The notes under the pieces are model-generated. The model was not told the DNA's origin. It did no database searches and saw only the letters and a program-made list of their open reading frames with translations. 64,000 bases of DNA from NCBI GenBank assembly GCA_002011085.2, contig MTMB02000001.1:941007-1005006 (forward strand). The letters run 5' to 3'. Both the position numbers and the translations under genes were made by a program. The DNA is from Candidatus Geothermarchaeum rappei (lineage in GTDB: Archaea > Thermoproteota > Nitrososphaeria > Geothermarchaeales > JDFR-13). Each line of letters opens with the position of its first letter. Position 1 is the first letter of the stretch. Of the stretch, positions 53,294 to 63,013 are shown piece by piece.

Positions 53294-54306
53294 GCAACAC
53301 CTCCAAACAAGAAGAACTTGAGGATTATCGTCAGGAGTATATTTAGGAGAGATAGAGGCAGTAGATAGCTCCATCCCATTCTAATAGCCTGATCAATCCT
53401 CAGCCTAGCATATGTTATCATAATTGTGAAGATTATGGATATGGCTATTAGAAGCTTTACAATGATCCAGAAGGCCCCGTTTACAATTGGGTCAGGGAAT
53501 ATAGCTGGGCCATTATAACCGCCAAAATACAGTGTTATCATTAGTAGAGTCCATGCAAGTACATTCGCATAGTCAGACAGCATCATGTTTAGGAACATCG
53601 CCCCCGAATACTCGGTGTTAGGCCCATATACCAATTCAGATTCAGCCGTGGGTATGTCGAATGGAATCTTCTCTATCATCCCTAGGAATCCTATGAAGAA
53701 TACTATGAAGCCAAGTATCTGGGGAAACACAAACCACATATCCCTCTGAAGCTCTACAATCTTCTGTAGATCATATGTCCCGGCCCATATCATAACCCCG
53801 GTACTAGCTAGGAACACAGGTATTTCACCAGCGATATCCAGGTATATCATTCTAAAGGCCCCGATTATAGTAAACTTATTGTTCGCAGCCCATCCACGTA
53901 GAATACCTACTACAGGGAATAATGTCGATATTGCAAAGAATAGTAGGAGGCTATATCCACTCGCGGGATATATGGCATACCCAGGTGCAAAGGGGATGAC
54001 GGCTATCATAGCCGCGGGGATAACTGGGAGTAGGAATGTGACCACGATGAAGACGATCTTATTAGCAGCCCTAGGTATTATAAGCTCCTTAGTCAGTAGT
54101 TTCATAGCATCGGCAACCAGCTGAAGCCATCCAAGCCTCTTACCACAGTGTACAGGCCCCATTCTAAGCATTATCCTAGCCAGATACTTCCTCTGATACC
54201 ATACAGCGAATATTACGAAGCCGAAGATGAATAGGAGTCCTGGGAACAAGAGTATCTTTATGAATATCGGGAGATTAGCCTGTACAAACCCAACTATATC
54301 CACCAT
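53290..54306 (-). CDS. nuoH: Complex I subunit H
   Basis: A 338-residue membrane subunit of about eight helices. The cytoplasmic loop RMGPVHCGKRLGWLQLVADA is the quinone-site-facing motif, and IPFDIPTAESELVYGPNTEYSG is the conserved acidic loop. It is coupled to nuoI by a four-base overlap. The ATG at 54306 is preferred because GGTGAGG precedes it. Confidence 0.92.
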   Translation of the reverse strand: MVDIVGFVQANLPIFIKILLFPGLLFIFGFVIFAVWYQRKYLARIMLRMGPVHCGKRLGWLQLVADAMKLLTKELIIPRAANKIVFIVVTFLLPVIPAAMIAVIPFAPGYAIYPASGYSLLLFFAISTLFPVVGILRGWAANNKFTIIGAFRMIYLDIAGEIPVFLASTGVMIWAGTYDLQKIVELQRDMWFVFPQILGFIVFFIGFLGMIEKIPFDIPTAESELVYGPNTEYSGAMFLNMMLSDYANVLAWTLLMITLYFGGYNGPAIFPDPIVNGAFWIIVKLLIAISIIFTIMITYARLRIDQAIRMGWSYLLPLSLLNILLTIILKFFLFGGVA

Positions 54307-54311
54307 ACTCC

Positions 54312-55457
54312 TCACCTATCCGCATCCAAAAACCAGGGGTCGAAACTATATATCAATACCGGGGCGTCAGCCAGTAAGACTGTCTGGGTCTTTGGAATCA
54401 TCTCTATTGCAAGGAAGTTCCTGAAGCTCGCTGGACTTATCTTCACCCTATATGGCTTATCCTTACCATCAGATACAATGTATACATTCATCTCTCCCCT
54501 GGAGGTCTCAACCCTAAACAACGCCTCACCGGGCTTAGCCCTCTGAGGCACCCTCACCCTAACCGGACCATCGGGCATATTCTCAATCGCCTGTCTAATA
54601 ATATCTACACTAACCCTCATCTCCTCGACCCTAGCCCATCCACGTGCATATGCATCTCCAGCAGTATGTGTAACCATCTTAAAATCTAGCTCACCATAGG
54701 CTGCATAAGGCTCATTCTTCCTAGTATCATATGCAACGCCCGAGGCCCTTAGATTAGGCCCTGCCACACCCCATTCAATAGCCTCCTGCCTACTAATTAC
54801 ACCCATACCCTCTGTACGCATCCTAAATAACTCGTTATATATCCACGCCTCCTCAATCACATCAATCCTCTTTTCAAACCAGTCGAGTGTAACAAGCAGC
54901 CTCTCCTTAAAACCACGGGGGATATCGGCTCTAACACCTCCTGGGACAAAAAAGCTGTAGCTCCATCTAGCTCCGGTAAGCATCTCCAATAGATCTAGGA
55001 AAGGCTCACGGTCCGCTGTAGTCCACAGGAACACCGCTGGGTTCCATGCAGCCGACTCAGATAATAGTCCAAGGGCATATAAATGGCTTATGATCCTATT
55101 CATCTCCATGACAATAGTCCTTATATAATTGGCTCTAGGAGGAGGCTCTACACCCAATATCCTCTCCACAGCCCCGATATAACCCATTAATATATTCGCG
55201 GTATCGATCATAACCATTCTCTCAACGGGTACAATACCCTGTATGAAAGTCCTGTGCTCCAAAAGCTTCTCAGTACCCCTATGACTATATCCAATATCTA
55301 CCTCAATATCAAATACCCGCTCTCCATCAGTCAATATAATGAATCTACCCTGTCCACTAATAGGGTGCTGAGGCCCCATATGGAGCCTGAACATCCCGTC
55401 TCCAAGCTCCTCAATCTCGTTAAATGGATTGCCTCTATACACCATCATATCACTCAT
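54312..55457 (-). CDS. nuoD: Complex I subunit D (hydrogenase-large-subunit-like)
   Basis: A 381-residue subunit evolved from [NiFe]-hydrogenase large subunits. The N-terminal LHMGPQHPISGQGRF and the GYSHRGTEKLLEHRT motif mark the quinone-binding pocket. The C-terminus lacks the hydrogenase CxxC nickel ligands and ends in VLIYSFDPWFLDADR, so it is a quinone/methanophenazine-type complex I subunit rather than a hydrogenase. It overlaps nuoC by four bases. Confidence 0.93.
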   Translation of the reverse strand: MSDMMVYRGNPFNEIEELGDGMFRLHMGPQHPISGQGRFIILTDGERVFDIEVDIGYSHRGTEKLLEHRTFIQGIVPVERMVMIDTANILMGYIGAVERILGVEPPPRANYIRTIVMEMNRIISHLYALGLLSESAAWNPAVFLWTTADREPFLDLLEMLTGARWSYSFFVPGGVRADIPRGFKERLLVTLDWFEKRIDVIEEAWIYNELFRMRTEGMGVISRQEAIEWGVAGPNLRASGVAYDTRKNEPYAAYGELDFKMVTHTAGDAYARGWARVEEMRVSVDIIRQAIENMPDGPVRVRVPQRAKPGEALFRVETSRGEMNVYIVSDGKDKPYRVKISPASFRNFLAIEMIPKTQTVLLADAPVLIYSFDPWFLDADR

Positions 55458-55936
55458 TTCTCTTCGTCACCCCATGGAGCCCTATAAGGCTCTAACTTAA
55501 AGTCCTTCCTAAGCGGATAACCCTCGTTCCAATCCTCTGGGAGTAGTAGGGGCTTTAGATTCGGATGCCCCTCGTATTCAACGCCGAGGAGCTCCCACGT
55601 CTCCCTCTCAAACTTCTGTACACCGAGCCATATATCCCTAAGTGTAGGTATCTTCGGGTTCTCCCGATCTACATCTGTCTTGAGGATGAGGGTTACGTTG
55701 TCCGTTGAAGACCATATGATCCAGAATAGTTCAATAACATTCTTCTTGGGATAATCAGTTCCCCCAGCGCTTATAGCCATATCAAATCCAAGCTCCTCCC
55801 TAAGATATTTAGCGGCTTCAACAAGAGCGTCGTTAGACACCTTAATATAAAGCCTATTTTCCCTTGGGGAGGATGCCTCTAGAATCTTCTCCCCAAACTT
55901 ATTCTTCAGCTTTTCAATTGCCTCCTGTGTATTCAA
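55454..55936 (-). CDS. nuoC: Complex I subunit C
   Basis: A 160-residue subunit of the 30-kDa NuoC family. The signature ERETWELLGVEYEGHPNLKP is followed by LLPEDWNEGYPLRKDF. It appears to start with TTG at 55936, overlapping the nuoB stop (TTGA); no ATG fits better. The protein docks with NuoD. Confidence 0.88.
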   Translation of the reverse strand: MNTQEAIEKLKNKFGEKILEASSPRENRLYIKVSNDALVEAAKYLREELGFDMAISAGGTDYPKKNVIELFWIIWSSTDNVTLILKTDVDRENPKIPTLRDIWLGVQKFERETWELLGVEYEGHPNLKPLLLPEDWNEGYPLRKDFKLEPYRAPWGDEEK

Positions 55937-56424
55937 CCCTCTTCACCCTCCAGAATCTTTTTCCTAAGCTTTAGGATTCCATATGCCTGCGCCTCAGGCT
56001 TCGGTGGGCAGCCGGCTACGTAGATATCCACCTTCATATAGTCCTTAACCCTAACCAGGCTATAGCTCTCTGGGAAAGGTCCTTTTGAAGTTGCACATGC
56101 ACCTATTACAACAACATTCTTAGGCTCAGGCATCTGCTCATATAGACGAAGAGCCCTCTTCATCATCTTCCTACTAACATTGCCAACGAATATTATTGTA
56201 TCAGACTGTCTAGTTGACATCATTGGCAGGACCCCCCATCTCTCAAGATCATATCTAGGTCCGAACAGCTGCATAAACTCTGGGCTACAGCATCCAGTTA
56301 CGAAGTGTATCGGCCATATACTATAGGATCTACCCCAGTTAAACAATTTCTTGATTGGAGTTGGAAACTTCTCTAGAAGCCCCTTCTTAACCTCCTTCCT
56401 CTCCATACTCTCCTGGCTAGACAT
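55933..56424 (-). CDS. nuoB: Complex I subunit B (N2 cluster)
   Basis: A 163-residue subunit holding the terminal N2 [4Fe-4S] cluster. Ligands are Cys45 and Cys46 in TGCCSPEFM, Cys110 in GACATSKG and Cys139 in AGCPPKPEA. The motif GPRYDLERWGVLPMMSTRQ is typical. Spacing matches the family. The gene abuts nuoA. Confidence 0.93.
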   Translation of the reverse strand: MSSQESMERKEVKKGLLEKFPTPIKKLFNWGRSYSIWPIHFVTGCCSPEFMQLFGPRYDLERWGVLPMMSTRQSDTIIFVGNVSRKMMKRALRLYEQMPEPKNVVVIGACATSKGPFPESYSLVRVKDYMKVDIYVAGCPPKPEAQAYGILKLRKKILEGEEG

Positions 56425-56798
56425 TATCCCAACGCCTCCCTAACCTTGATAACATAATATGATAAGGCCGCCATCAAGGCAACGAGATACGTCGCCATAA
56501 AGAGACCTGCTGCCATATAGATATCCAAAGCCTTTGTACCAGCTATCAGGACCCATGTAAATGCGTCGAGGATGAAGAAGGCCACGGCATATGCAAAGTA
56601 TCTATCCGCCCCTAATATGAATATCTCATGTGGATGGATATCCTCCTCCTGACCACATTCAAAAGTATCCTTCTTAACCTTGGAAGGCGCCTTATTGGAA
56701 AGGAGATATCCTATTTCAATAGTGCCCATCACTGAAATCACAAATATAATTACATATAGCCAGAAGACCTCATGTGGAAGCAGTTGAGCGTCAAACAT
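56424..56798 (-). CDS. nuoA: Complex I subunit A
   Basis: A 124-residue three-helix membrane subunit. The loop between helices 1 and 2 holds FECGQEEDI, the conserved cysteine near the quinone site. The ATG at 56798 is preferred because GGTGAGAGGGG precedes it; a longer frame starts at 56813 within the previous gene. Confidence 0.9.
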   Translation of the reverse strand: MFDAQLLPHEVFWLYVIIFVISVMGTIEIGYLLSNKAPSKVKKDTFECGQEEDIHPHEIFILGADRYFAYAVAFFILDAFTWVLIAGTKALDIYMAAGLFMATYLVALMAALSYYVIKVREALG

Positions 56799-56805
56799 AC
56801 CCCTC

Positions 56806-57930
56806 TCACCCATATAAAGATCTTAAACCATTCAACACGTCATCTAGACTAAACTCCTTGGACTCAAGTACACCGGCTTCCAAGGCTTCTTCAACCAGCT
56901 TTACACCTTCTTCACTCCTTGCTATAATTACAATACCATCTACACCCTTCACTTTACCAACGCTTATATCAGCATATTCACCCGTAGGATCCTTTATGAC
57001 TGTAAAGCCTTTATATATAGCTGGTTCCAACTTCTCATACGACAGTTTCCTCCACTCCTCGCCGAATTTGAAGGAGATGCCGTCGTCCTCAAACCTCCAG
57101 TCCTCCACACTATCGATGTTCATGCCTTCTCCAGCGAATATCTTCCTCAACTCAGTATAGGAATACAATGGGCGTTCAAAGTATGAGGCTGTAAACACGA
57201 TTGTTCTACTGAGTTTACGGTGCTCAGACCAAGAGAACCTCATCCTCCAAACGCTTCTAATATGCTGTGGAGGCCCGAATAATGCTACTCTAATTGGGTC
57301 GACGCCGTAGAAGAAGCCGCTGACAAGCTCATCCAACGCCCCTCTAACAGAATTATAGGTCATGCCAGGGGTGAGGGTCTTTAGACGTATATTCATGAGC
57401 TCCTCAGGTTTAGATGCTATTACAGCCGGAGCCTCCCACTTACCCAATGGAGTCATCAACATATATTTTGTGACCGGCTCCCCATATCCCGCGAAGCCCA
57501 CCACATCGAAATAGCCTCTCTCCAGTCCAAAGGCCATGATCCTCCTGATCACAGCCTCATCAGGGTTAGCCTCCGGATCATCAATAGGATTAACGACAAA
57601 TATCTTTCTATATACCCCGAATACCTCTTCCCGCTTCAAACCAAATATCCTTTCCTCAACCCTATCCCTCTCCTCATCAAATCCAGAGAAGGATTCGTCG
57701 GTAGTAGAGGGACAGGCATAGTAGCAGTAGCCGCATTTAATACATATACCAGCTAGCCTAGGGGCTTCAGCCATCAAGGCCATTGCATTAACGGGGCATA
57801 CGGCTATACACGCGGCGCATAACACACATTTGCCTGCTCTAATAACTTCGGAGAACAAGTTGGCATATATCTTCCTCTGAACGATCGGCCCATACTGGGT
57901 CGGCCAAGTCTTTAACTCTGACAAGACCAT
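56806..57930 (-). CDS. FrhB/FpoF-like iron-sulfur flavoprotein (putative complex I electron-input subunit)
   Basis: A 374-residue protein at the head of the complex I operon. The N-terminus has two [4Fe-4S] motifs (C35-C38-C41-C45 and C63-C66-C69-C73) in the FrhB/FpoF arrangement. The FrhB core follows (GFAGYGEPVTKY, then late EYADISVGKVKGVDGIVIIAR). Two points differ from the family: the usual PCQ motif is GPPQHI at 219-224, and the CxxCxDF-type motif in the C-terminal domain lacks cysteines (IYKGFTVIKD). The third cluster is therefore probably missing. FpoF oxidises F420H2 for Fpo in Methanosarcina; a ferredoxin role is as plausible here. Confidence 0.75.
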   Translation of the reverse strand: MVLSELKTWPTQYGPIVQRKIYANLFSEVIRAGKCVLCAACIAVCPVNAMALMAEAPRLAGICIKCGYCYYACPSTTDESFSGFDEERDRVEERIFGLKREEVFGVYRKIFVVNPIDDPEANPDEAVIRRIMAFGLERGYFDVVGFAGYGEPVTKYMLMTPLGKWEAPAVIASKPEELMNIRLKTLTPGMTYNSVRGALDELVSGFFYGVDPIRVALFGPPQHIRSVWRMRFSWSEHRKLSRTIVFTASYFERPLYSYTELRKIFAGEGMNIDSVEDWRFEDDGISFKFGEEWRKLSYEKLEPAIYKGFTVIKDPTGEYADISVGKVKGVDGIVIIARSEEGVKLVEEALEAGVLESKEFSLDDVLNGLRSLYG

Positions 57931-58021
57931 CACCTAAAATATTTACCACGTATCAAAACCTATATTGATAAATAACGTCGGCTATTAAATATAAAATTAT
58001 CTATATCAAATTAATACTTAC

Positions 58022-58693
58022 GTGTGTAAAAAAGGTGTAGCCTCCACCTTGAAGATAGTAATAGAACATCTTGAAGATGGTCTATGGACATGGGTATACC
58101 TTGAATACGAGAATATATCTAAGTTTCTAGGTAGGGATAAGATCATATTCACCAACATTAAGAATGAGAGGTGGATGAGGATATTATCCTCCTTGGGAGA
58201 GGTCTGGAGCGATAGTATATTGGATTATCCAGATCTGGATAAGCTTATTATACTTGACCCCGTTGCAGAAGAGAGGCTTGAGCCGAGTCACGTGAGAAGC
58301 GATGACCTCCTAGTTATAGGAGGTATATTGGGAGACTATCCACCTCGAAAAAGGACGTATAAGTTCTTGACAGCCAAGTTGCTGGATAAAGGTGTGAGGA
58401 CATATAACCTTGGGGACAAGATATTTCCTATAGACTCCGCTGCGTTGGTGGCTTATACGATAGCCTGTGGAAAGAGGCTTGATGAGATAGAGATTGTGGA
58501 GGGTTTAGAGATACCTTTATCTAGAGAATCTACATTGATACTTCCATTTGCATATCCAGTTGTAGAGGGAGAGCCCTTTATCCATCCAAGGTTATTGGAG
58601 TTACTAAAGAAGGAAGAGCCTTTAAACACGGGTTCAAGCATATGGCTGGAGGAGTATTTAAACAATAAATTGGATAATGATTTAAATGTATAG
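58022..58693 (+). CDS. SPOUT-fold SAM-dependent methyltransferase (DUF431/Sfm1-like)
   Basis: A 223-residue protein of the archaeal DUF431 family, relatives of the yeast arginine methyltransferase Sfm1. Motifs are IEHLEDGLWTWVYLEYENIS near the N-terminus, IILDPVAEERLEPSH, and the SAM-knot segment VIGGILGDYPPRKRT. The target could be protein or RNA. The GTG at 58022 gives nine extra residues; a TTG at 58049 just before KIVIEH, with GGTG upstream, is a likely real start. It is divergent from the complex I operon. Confidence 0.78.
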   Translation: MCKKGVASTLKIVIEHLEDGLWTWVYLEYENISKFLGRDKIIFTNIKNERWMRILSSLGEVWSDSILDYPDLDKLIILDPVAEERLEPSHVRSDDLLVIGGILGDYPPRKRTYKFLTAKLLDKGVRTYNLGDKIFPIDSAALVAYTIACGKRLDEIEIVEGLEIPLSRESTLILPFAYPVVEGEPFIHPRLLELLKKEEPLNTGSSIWLEEYLNNKLDNDLNV

Positions 58694-58745
58694 ATTAAGT
58701 TAATATACATTATTTGACTAAGGAAATTATTGAGAGGGGAATCTT

Positions 58746-59039
58746 ATGCTGAATCTACCGGTGTCAAATCTAATTTTGTTTAACCTAGGACCATCCGAAT
58801 TACTACTCCTCCTACTAGTAGTGGTACTCCTGATATGGGGCCCGACACAACTGCCAAAACTAGCGAGATCCATTGGACAAGCCAAGAAAGAGTTCCAGAA
58901 AGCCCAAGAAGAGGAGAGCGAGGAAGAGGAGGAAGACGAGTTGATTAAACTCGCTAAGGAGTTGGGGATTGATACAAAGGGTAAGACTAGGGATGAGATA
59001 AGGAAAGAGATACTTGAGAAGACGAAGAAAAGCGACTAA
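58746..59039 (+). CDS. tatA: TatA/Hcf106 family twin-arginine translocase subunit
   Basis: A 97-residue Tat translocase subunit. It has one transmembrane helix (ELLLLLLVVVLLIW), then the GPTQLPKLARSIGQAKKEF hinge and amphipathic helix, and then a very acidic stretch EEESEEEEEDE before the basic C-terminus. The tail after that stretch (KLAKELGIDTKGKTRDEIRK) resembles a small helical domain. No tatC is in the window. AGAGGGG precedes the ATG. Confidence 0.9.
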   Translation: MLNLPVSNLILFNLGPSELLLLLLVVVLLIWGPTQLPKLARSIGQAKKEFQKAQEEESEEEEEDELIKLAKELGIDTKGKTRDEIRKEILEKTKKSD

Positions 59040-59175
59040 ATACCCCCTTCCATAACATAAATTTTTATAATAAAGATCTTAGGTTAATACCCAGGATACT
59101 CCTGTTTCTTGACTAAATAGGGTTTAGAAAAAGGATTTCAGGCTATAAAATTAGTATTGGAAAAAGTTATTTGGC

Positions 59176-60834
59176 TTAGTCACCGAAGTCCTCTGGGCCG
59201 CTTTCGCCAGCACCGCCTTTACCGCCCTTCTCCTCCTTTAGCTTGCTGGCTGCGATTACGTCGTCGATTCTTAGTATCATTGACGCTACTTCTGTGGCTG
59301 CCTTGATGAGCTGCTCCTTAACTAGTAGAGGCTCAATAACATTCTGCTCCATCATATCCTCGACTGATCCCTTGAAGACATCGATACCAGCCCATTTCTG
59401 ACCACTGTTATGAGCCGCTTTAAGCTTTACATCTATGTCTATTGTGTCTAGCCCTGCGTTCTCAGCAAGTGTCAATGGAATAGCCTCCAATGCGTCTGCG
59501 AATGCCATTGCGGCTAGCTGCTCCCTACCAGAGAGCTTCGCAGCCCACTTCCTAATCTCCTTAGCAACCTCAGCCTCAGGAGCACCCCCACCAGCAACAA
59601 TAGCAGGCTTCAATAAGGCATCTCTAACTACACTCAAAGCATCTCTTAGACTCCTATCGACTTCATCAACAACTCTCTCATTACCACCACGTACCAAGAT
59701 CGTTACACTCCTAGCCTTTGTACATCCCTCGATGAAGACGAATTTATCTTCCTCAATCTTCCTCTCCTCAACTACCTTAGAGGCTCCTAAATCAGCCTTT
59801 GACAACTCTTCAATGCTATTAACAATCCTTGCGCCTGTGGCTTTGGATATCTTCTCCATGTCGCTCTGCTTCACCCTCCTAACAGCGAGGATACCCGCCT
59901 TAGCCAAGTAATGCTGGGCAATATCATCAATACCCTTCTGACAAATCACTACATTAGCACCCGTTGAAACGATCTTGTCAACCATCTCCTTCAAAAGCCT
60001 CCTCTCCTCCTCAATGAAGAGCTTTAACTGCTCTGGATTAGCGATGTTTATCCTTGCGTCGAACTCAGTCTTCTTAATCTCCAGCGGCGCATTGATCAAA
60101 GCGATCTTAGCCCCCTCAACCCTCCTAGGCATATTACTATGTACGACCTCCTTATCCAAGACTATACCGTCTACGAATATTGTGTCCCTAATGCTTCCAC
60201 CCTGTTTCTTCTCGATCTTGATGTCGTCTAGGTCGATCTTTATCTTCCCATCCTCCTCATGCATTACATGCCTAACCGCCTTTACAGCTAGCTCAGCGAG
60301 ATACTCCTTGTCTGCAGCCACTAGCTTGCTTATCATGGATGTCTCTGCAAGCTTCTTTAATATCTCATCGTCATTTGGATCGATCTTTTTAGCGATGCTG
60401 TTGAGAACCTCAAGGGCCTTCTCAGCAGCCTTCTTATATCCCTCGACTATGACTGTTGGATGGACATCCTTGTCAATCAATTCCTCCGCCTTATCCAAGA
60501 GGGATCCTGCGAAGACAACTACTGAAGTGGTTCCGTCACCTACCTCAGCATCCTGCGCCTTAGCCACCTCAACCATCATCTTAGCAGCAGGATGCTCTAT
60601 CTCCATCTCTTTTAGCATTGTAGCACCGTCGTTTGTAATCACGACGTCTCCTAAGCTGTCGACAAGCATCTTATCCATGCCCTTTGGACCTAGGCTGCTC
60701 TTAACGATCTCTGCAACGGTCTTGGCAGCGAGGATATTCTTACGCATAGCGTCACGTCCCTTGCTTCTCGAGGTGCCTTCCTTAAGGATTAGTATCGGCT
60801 GACCTGCTGCAACCGGGTATACAGGAGCCGACAT
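59176..60834 (-). CDS. thsA: Thermosome subunit (group II chaperonin)
   Basis: A 552-residue group II chaperonin subunit that folds proteins in an eight- or nine-membered double ring. Motifs include [14 protein letters not shown] and [10 protein letters not shown] near the N-terminus, the ATPase [12 protein letters not shown], and the C-terminal [13 protein letters not shown]. The glycine-rich tail [16 protein letters not shown] is typical. AGGAGGTGAG precedes the ATG. Other thermosome subunits, if any, are elsewhere. Confidence 0.97.
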   Translation of the reverse strand: MSAPVYPVAAGQPILILKEGTSRSKGRDAMRKNILAAKTVAEIVKSSLGPKGMDKMLVDSLGDVVITNDGATMLKEMEIEHPAAKMMVEVAKAQDAEVGDGTTSVVVFAGSLLDKAEELIDKDVHPTVIVEGYKKAAEKALEVLNSIAKKIDPNDDEILKKLAETSMISKLVAADKEYLAELAVKAVRHVMHEEDGKIKIDLDDIKIEKKQGGSIRDTIFVDGIVLDKEVVHSNMPRRVEGAKIALINAPLEIKKTEFDARINIANPEQLKLFIEEERRLLKEMVDKIVSTGANVVICQKGIDDIAQHYLAKAGILAVRRVKQSDMEKISKATGARIVNSIEELSKADLGASKVVEERKIEEDKFVFIEGCTKARSVTILVRGGNERVVDEVDRSLRDALSVVRDALLKPAIVAGGGAPEAEVAKEIRKWAAKLSGREQLAAMAFADALEAIPLTLAENAGLDTIDIDVKLKAAHNSGQKWAGIDVFKGSVEDMMEQNVIEPLLVKEQLIKAATEVASMILRIDDVIAASKLKEEKGGKGGAGESGPEDFGD

Positions 60835-60880
60835 TCAGCTCACCTCCTATCATTCACCATATAAAACGTATGAAATGGGG

Positions 60881-60889
60881 TAAATAAAC
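60881..60889 (-). promoter_or_regulatory. Candidate TATA box of the thermosome gene
   Basis: On the minus strand, AGTTTATTTACC lies about 45-55 bases upstream of the thermosome ATG, giving a short leader that contains AGGAGGTGAG. Another AT stretch (TTTTATAT at about 60859-60866) is nearer but would put the start of transcription downstream of the ribosome-binding site. Both are pattern-based. Confidence 0.3.
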
Positions 60890-61040
60890 TTTCATATAGA
60901 CATCAGGACAGCCTATTTTTACATGTGGCGAATGTGTTTTTACTGTTGATGCCCCTTGTCAAGGAAAAATCTTTATATATTTATTTTAAAGGATATACAT
61001 TTACGTTAATTAGACTATATAGTGGCGAGTGATACGGAAG

Positions 61041-61268
61041 ATGCTGAACATGAATAGGTTTCTCATGGGTCTTAAGGGCACTGAGGTTGTTATAAAGCTG
61101 AAGATAGGTAAGATAAAGTGTGTTATCGACGACGTTGGGCACGATGGTACTCTCAAGGTGAGTAAGGTGAGGATAATTGAGACGAATGACGAGACACTAC
61201 GTGAATGGGAGGATAAGGAGGGCGTTGTAATTAGGAAGGATAGTGTGGTAGCCGTATTCTTGGAATGA
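61041..61268 (+). CDS. Sm-like (LSM) protein
   Basis: A 75-residue protein of the archaeal Sm-like fold. Motif Sm1 is seen as LKGTEVVIKLKIGKIKCVIDD with the adjoining strands, and Sm2 as GVVIRKDSVVAVFL near the C-terminus. The Sm2 IRG triad reads IRK here. Such proteins form rings that bind U-rich RNA. The start is uncertain; GTG at 61029 and ATG codons at 61041 and 61050 are in frame. It is divergent from the thermosome gene. Confidence 0.7.
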   Translation: MLNMNRFLMGLKGTEVVIKLKIGKIKCVIDDVGHDGTLKVSKVRIIETNDETLREWEDKEGVVIRKDSVVAVFLE

Positions 61269-61278
61269 CCTCCCTAAT

Positions 61279-61764
61279 CTATAGTGCCTTACTCATTACA
61301 TATGCGTCTTCACCATCCTTATAATATCCCCGGATTATCCGGTCTATTTTAAAGCCTAGTTTCTCATAGAATTTGATGGCAGGTGTATTGGACACACGTA
61401 CCTCTAGATATACCTCAACGCATTCATAGAAGTCTTTAAGGGCCTCCATAGCCTTCTTCATGAGCTCAGTGCCTATTCCAAGCCTTCTATACCTTGGTAG
61501 GATCCCTATTGAGACGACATGCCCTACTTTAGAGAATTTGGGTAGGAATCCAGTAACCTTAAATGAGTGCTCTACTCTACACATTACATAGCCAACGATC
61601 TTATCATCGATACGAGCTACTAGAAAAGCCTTGGGATAGTTTCTATATAACAGCTCGTAAAAATAATATGGATAGTTCTCGGGTAAGACCCTCTCATTTA
61701 TCCTAATTACATCTGGTAGATAATCGAGTTTTATTTCCTCTATTACAAAAAGCCTCTCAACCAT
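61279..61764 (-). CDS. Ard1/Naa10-like N-terminal acetyltransferase (GNAT)
   Basis: A 161-residue GNAT protein closely resembling the Sulfolobus Ard1-type N-alpha-acetyltransferase. The N-terminal INERVLPENYPYYFYELL, the acetyl-CoA loop RYRRLGIGTELM, and the C-terminal EVRVSNTPAIKFYEKLGF with RGYYKDGEDAYVM are strongly shared with that family. The ATG at 61764 is preferred because TGAGGTA precedes it; the frame extends 18 residues further. It would acetylate N-termini of nascent proteins. Confidence 0.9.
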   Translation of the reverse strand: MVERLFVIEEIKLDYLPDVIRINERVLPENYPYYFYELLYRNYPKAFLVARIDDKIVGYVMCRVEHSFKVTGFLPKFSKVGHVVSIGILPRYRRLGIGTELMKKAMEALKDFYECVEVYLEVRVSNTPAIKFYEKLGFKIDRIIRGYYKDGEDAYVMSKAL

Positions 61765-61897
61765 CTTAGGATACCTCAGGCAAACAGGTATACCGGCTCC
61801 TGCTACTACAATATACATTATTTTATATAATTAACTTTTTAATAGTGTTATACATAGTTGAGTAAGAGCATGACATGAAGGTTCTACGGGGATAATT

Positions 61898-63013
61898 ATG
61901 GAGGATAAACCAATGCATCATATAGATCCCATGATAGGATTATTAGAAGATACTATAAGCAGATATTTTGAGATAGAGTCCTTCATGATGGCAGATAGGA
62001 GATACGTATTTTATATTAGAGAGACTCCTGATATGAAGGATAAGTTCCTAATGCTGAGGAATGAGATGAAGAAATATGGTAATTTAATCCCTTTTCTAGA
62101 TAAGAAGGATGATAAGGCGGTTATCATTGTAATAGGGGGGATCATACATAAGAAGGATAGAAAGTCGATTCCCATCCTCCTATTCCTAGCTACACTAGCC
62201 ACAGTATTGGTAGATGGTTATCTCCGGAGTATGTCACCAGTATATTTTGATATAATTGAGAATTATGATCCTATTATCACCACCATCACGTTCACCATAG
62301 CCCTACTAGGTATAATTGGTATACATGAGTTGGGGCATAAGATAGCCTTATCATACTATGGTATAAAGGCTAGTTGGCCCAACTTCATACCGGGGATACC
62401 AGGGGTCTTCCCAACTTTTGGAGCGGTTATTTCACAGAGAGAGCCTCCTCCAAACAGGGATATACTCTTTGACATCGGGTTTGCAGGGCCTATAGCCGGG
62501 TTTATAGTGACTGTGATCATAACTATATATGCAGCGTTGACCGCGCCGATAATAACAGTGGAGCAACTCCATCAGCTTGAGGCAAAGTATGAGGGATCAC
62601 AGCCTTTTCCAGTACCGATATTATATACCTTGATCCAGGGGTTGGTGAATCCAGCGGGTCCAAATCAGGTTATTATAGTGAGTCCATTGATATGGGCCTC
62701 GGTAGTCGGTTTCATAATAACTGGTTTGAACCTCCTCCCCGCGTGGCAGCTTGATGGAGGGCATATGGCTAGGGCCAGTGTAGGTGAGAAGTATCACGGT
62801 GCATTGACAATGATCTCAGTAATTATTCTATTCCTAACCGGCTACTGGGCGATGGCTATGTTCGTACTATTCCTCTATCTAGCGACTGGAAGGGCCTCGG
62901 CACGACCGTTAGACGATGCATCACCACTATCACGTGGAAGGAGGATACTGTTCATAATAAGTATAATATTAGCCTTCCTCTGCCTCCCCAACGTCCTCAT
63001 GATACTCGGCTGA
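61898..63013 (+). CDS. Site-2-type membrane protease (M50)
   Basis: A 371-residue intramembrane metalloprotease. The zinc motif HELGH is at residues 143-147, and the later LNLLPAWQLDGGH supplies the third ligand in the NxxPxxxxDGG motif. About six to seven hydrophobic segments flank it. No PDZ or CBS domain is visible; the N-terminal 85 residues are a soluble domain. It may cleave membrane-bound regulators. It overlaps the convergent LarA-like gene by 45 bases. Confidence 0.88.
   Translation: MEDKPMHHIDPMIGLLEDTISRYFEIESFMMADRRYVFYIRETPDMKDKFLMLRNEMKKYGNLIPFLDKKDDKAVIIVIGGIIHKKDRKSIPILLFLATLATVLVDGYLRSMSPVYFDIIENYDPIITTITFTIALLGIIGIHELGHKIALSYYGIKASWPNFIPGIPGVFPTFGAVISQREPPPNRDILFDIGFAGPIAGFIVTVIITIYAALTAPIITVEQLHQLEAKYEGSQPFPVPILYTLIQGLVNPAGPNQVIIVSPLIWASVVGFIITGLNLLPAWQLDGGHMARASVGEKYHGALTMISVIILFLTGYWAMAMFVLFLYLATGRASARPLDDASPLSRGRRILFIISIILAFLCLPNVLMILG

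Noticed and set aside
46930-57930. Membrane-bound hydrogenase (Mbh/Ech) reading of the complex I operon
   Set aside because: The NuoD-like subunit lacks the N- and C-terminal CxxC nickel ligands, NuoA and NuoC are separate and typical, so it is a quinone-type complex I.
59975-60802. A 275-codon plus-strand frame inside the thermosome gene
   Set aside because: Antisense shadow of a conserved chaperonin gene; Ser/Leu-rich with no domain.
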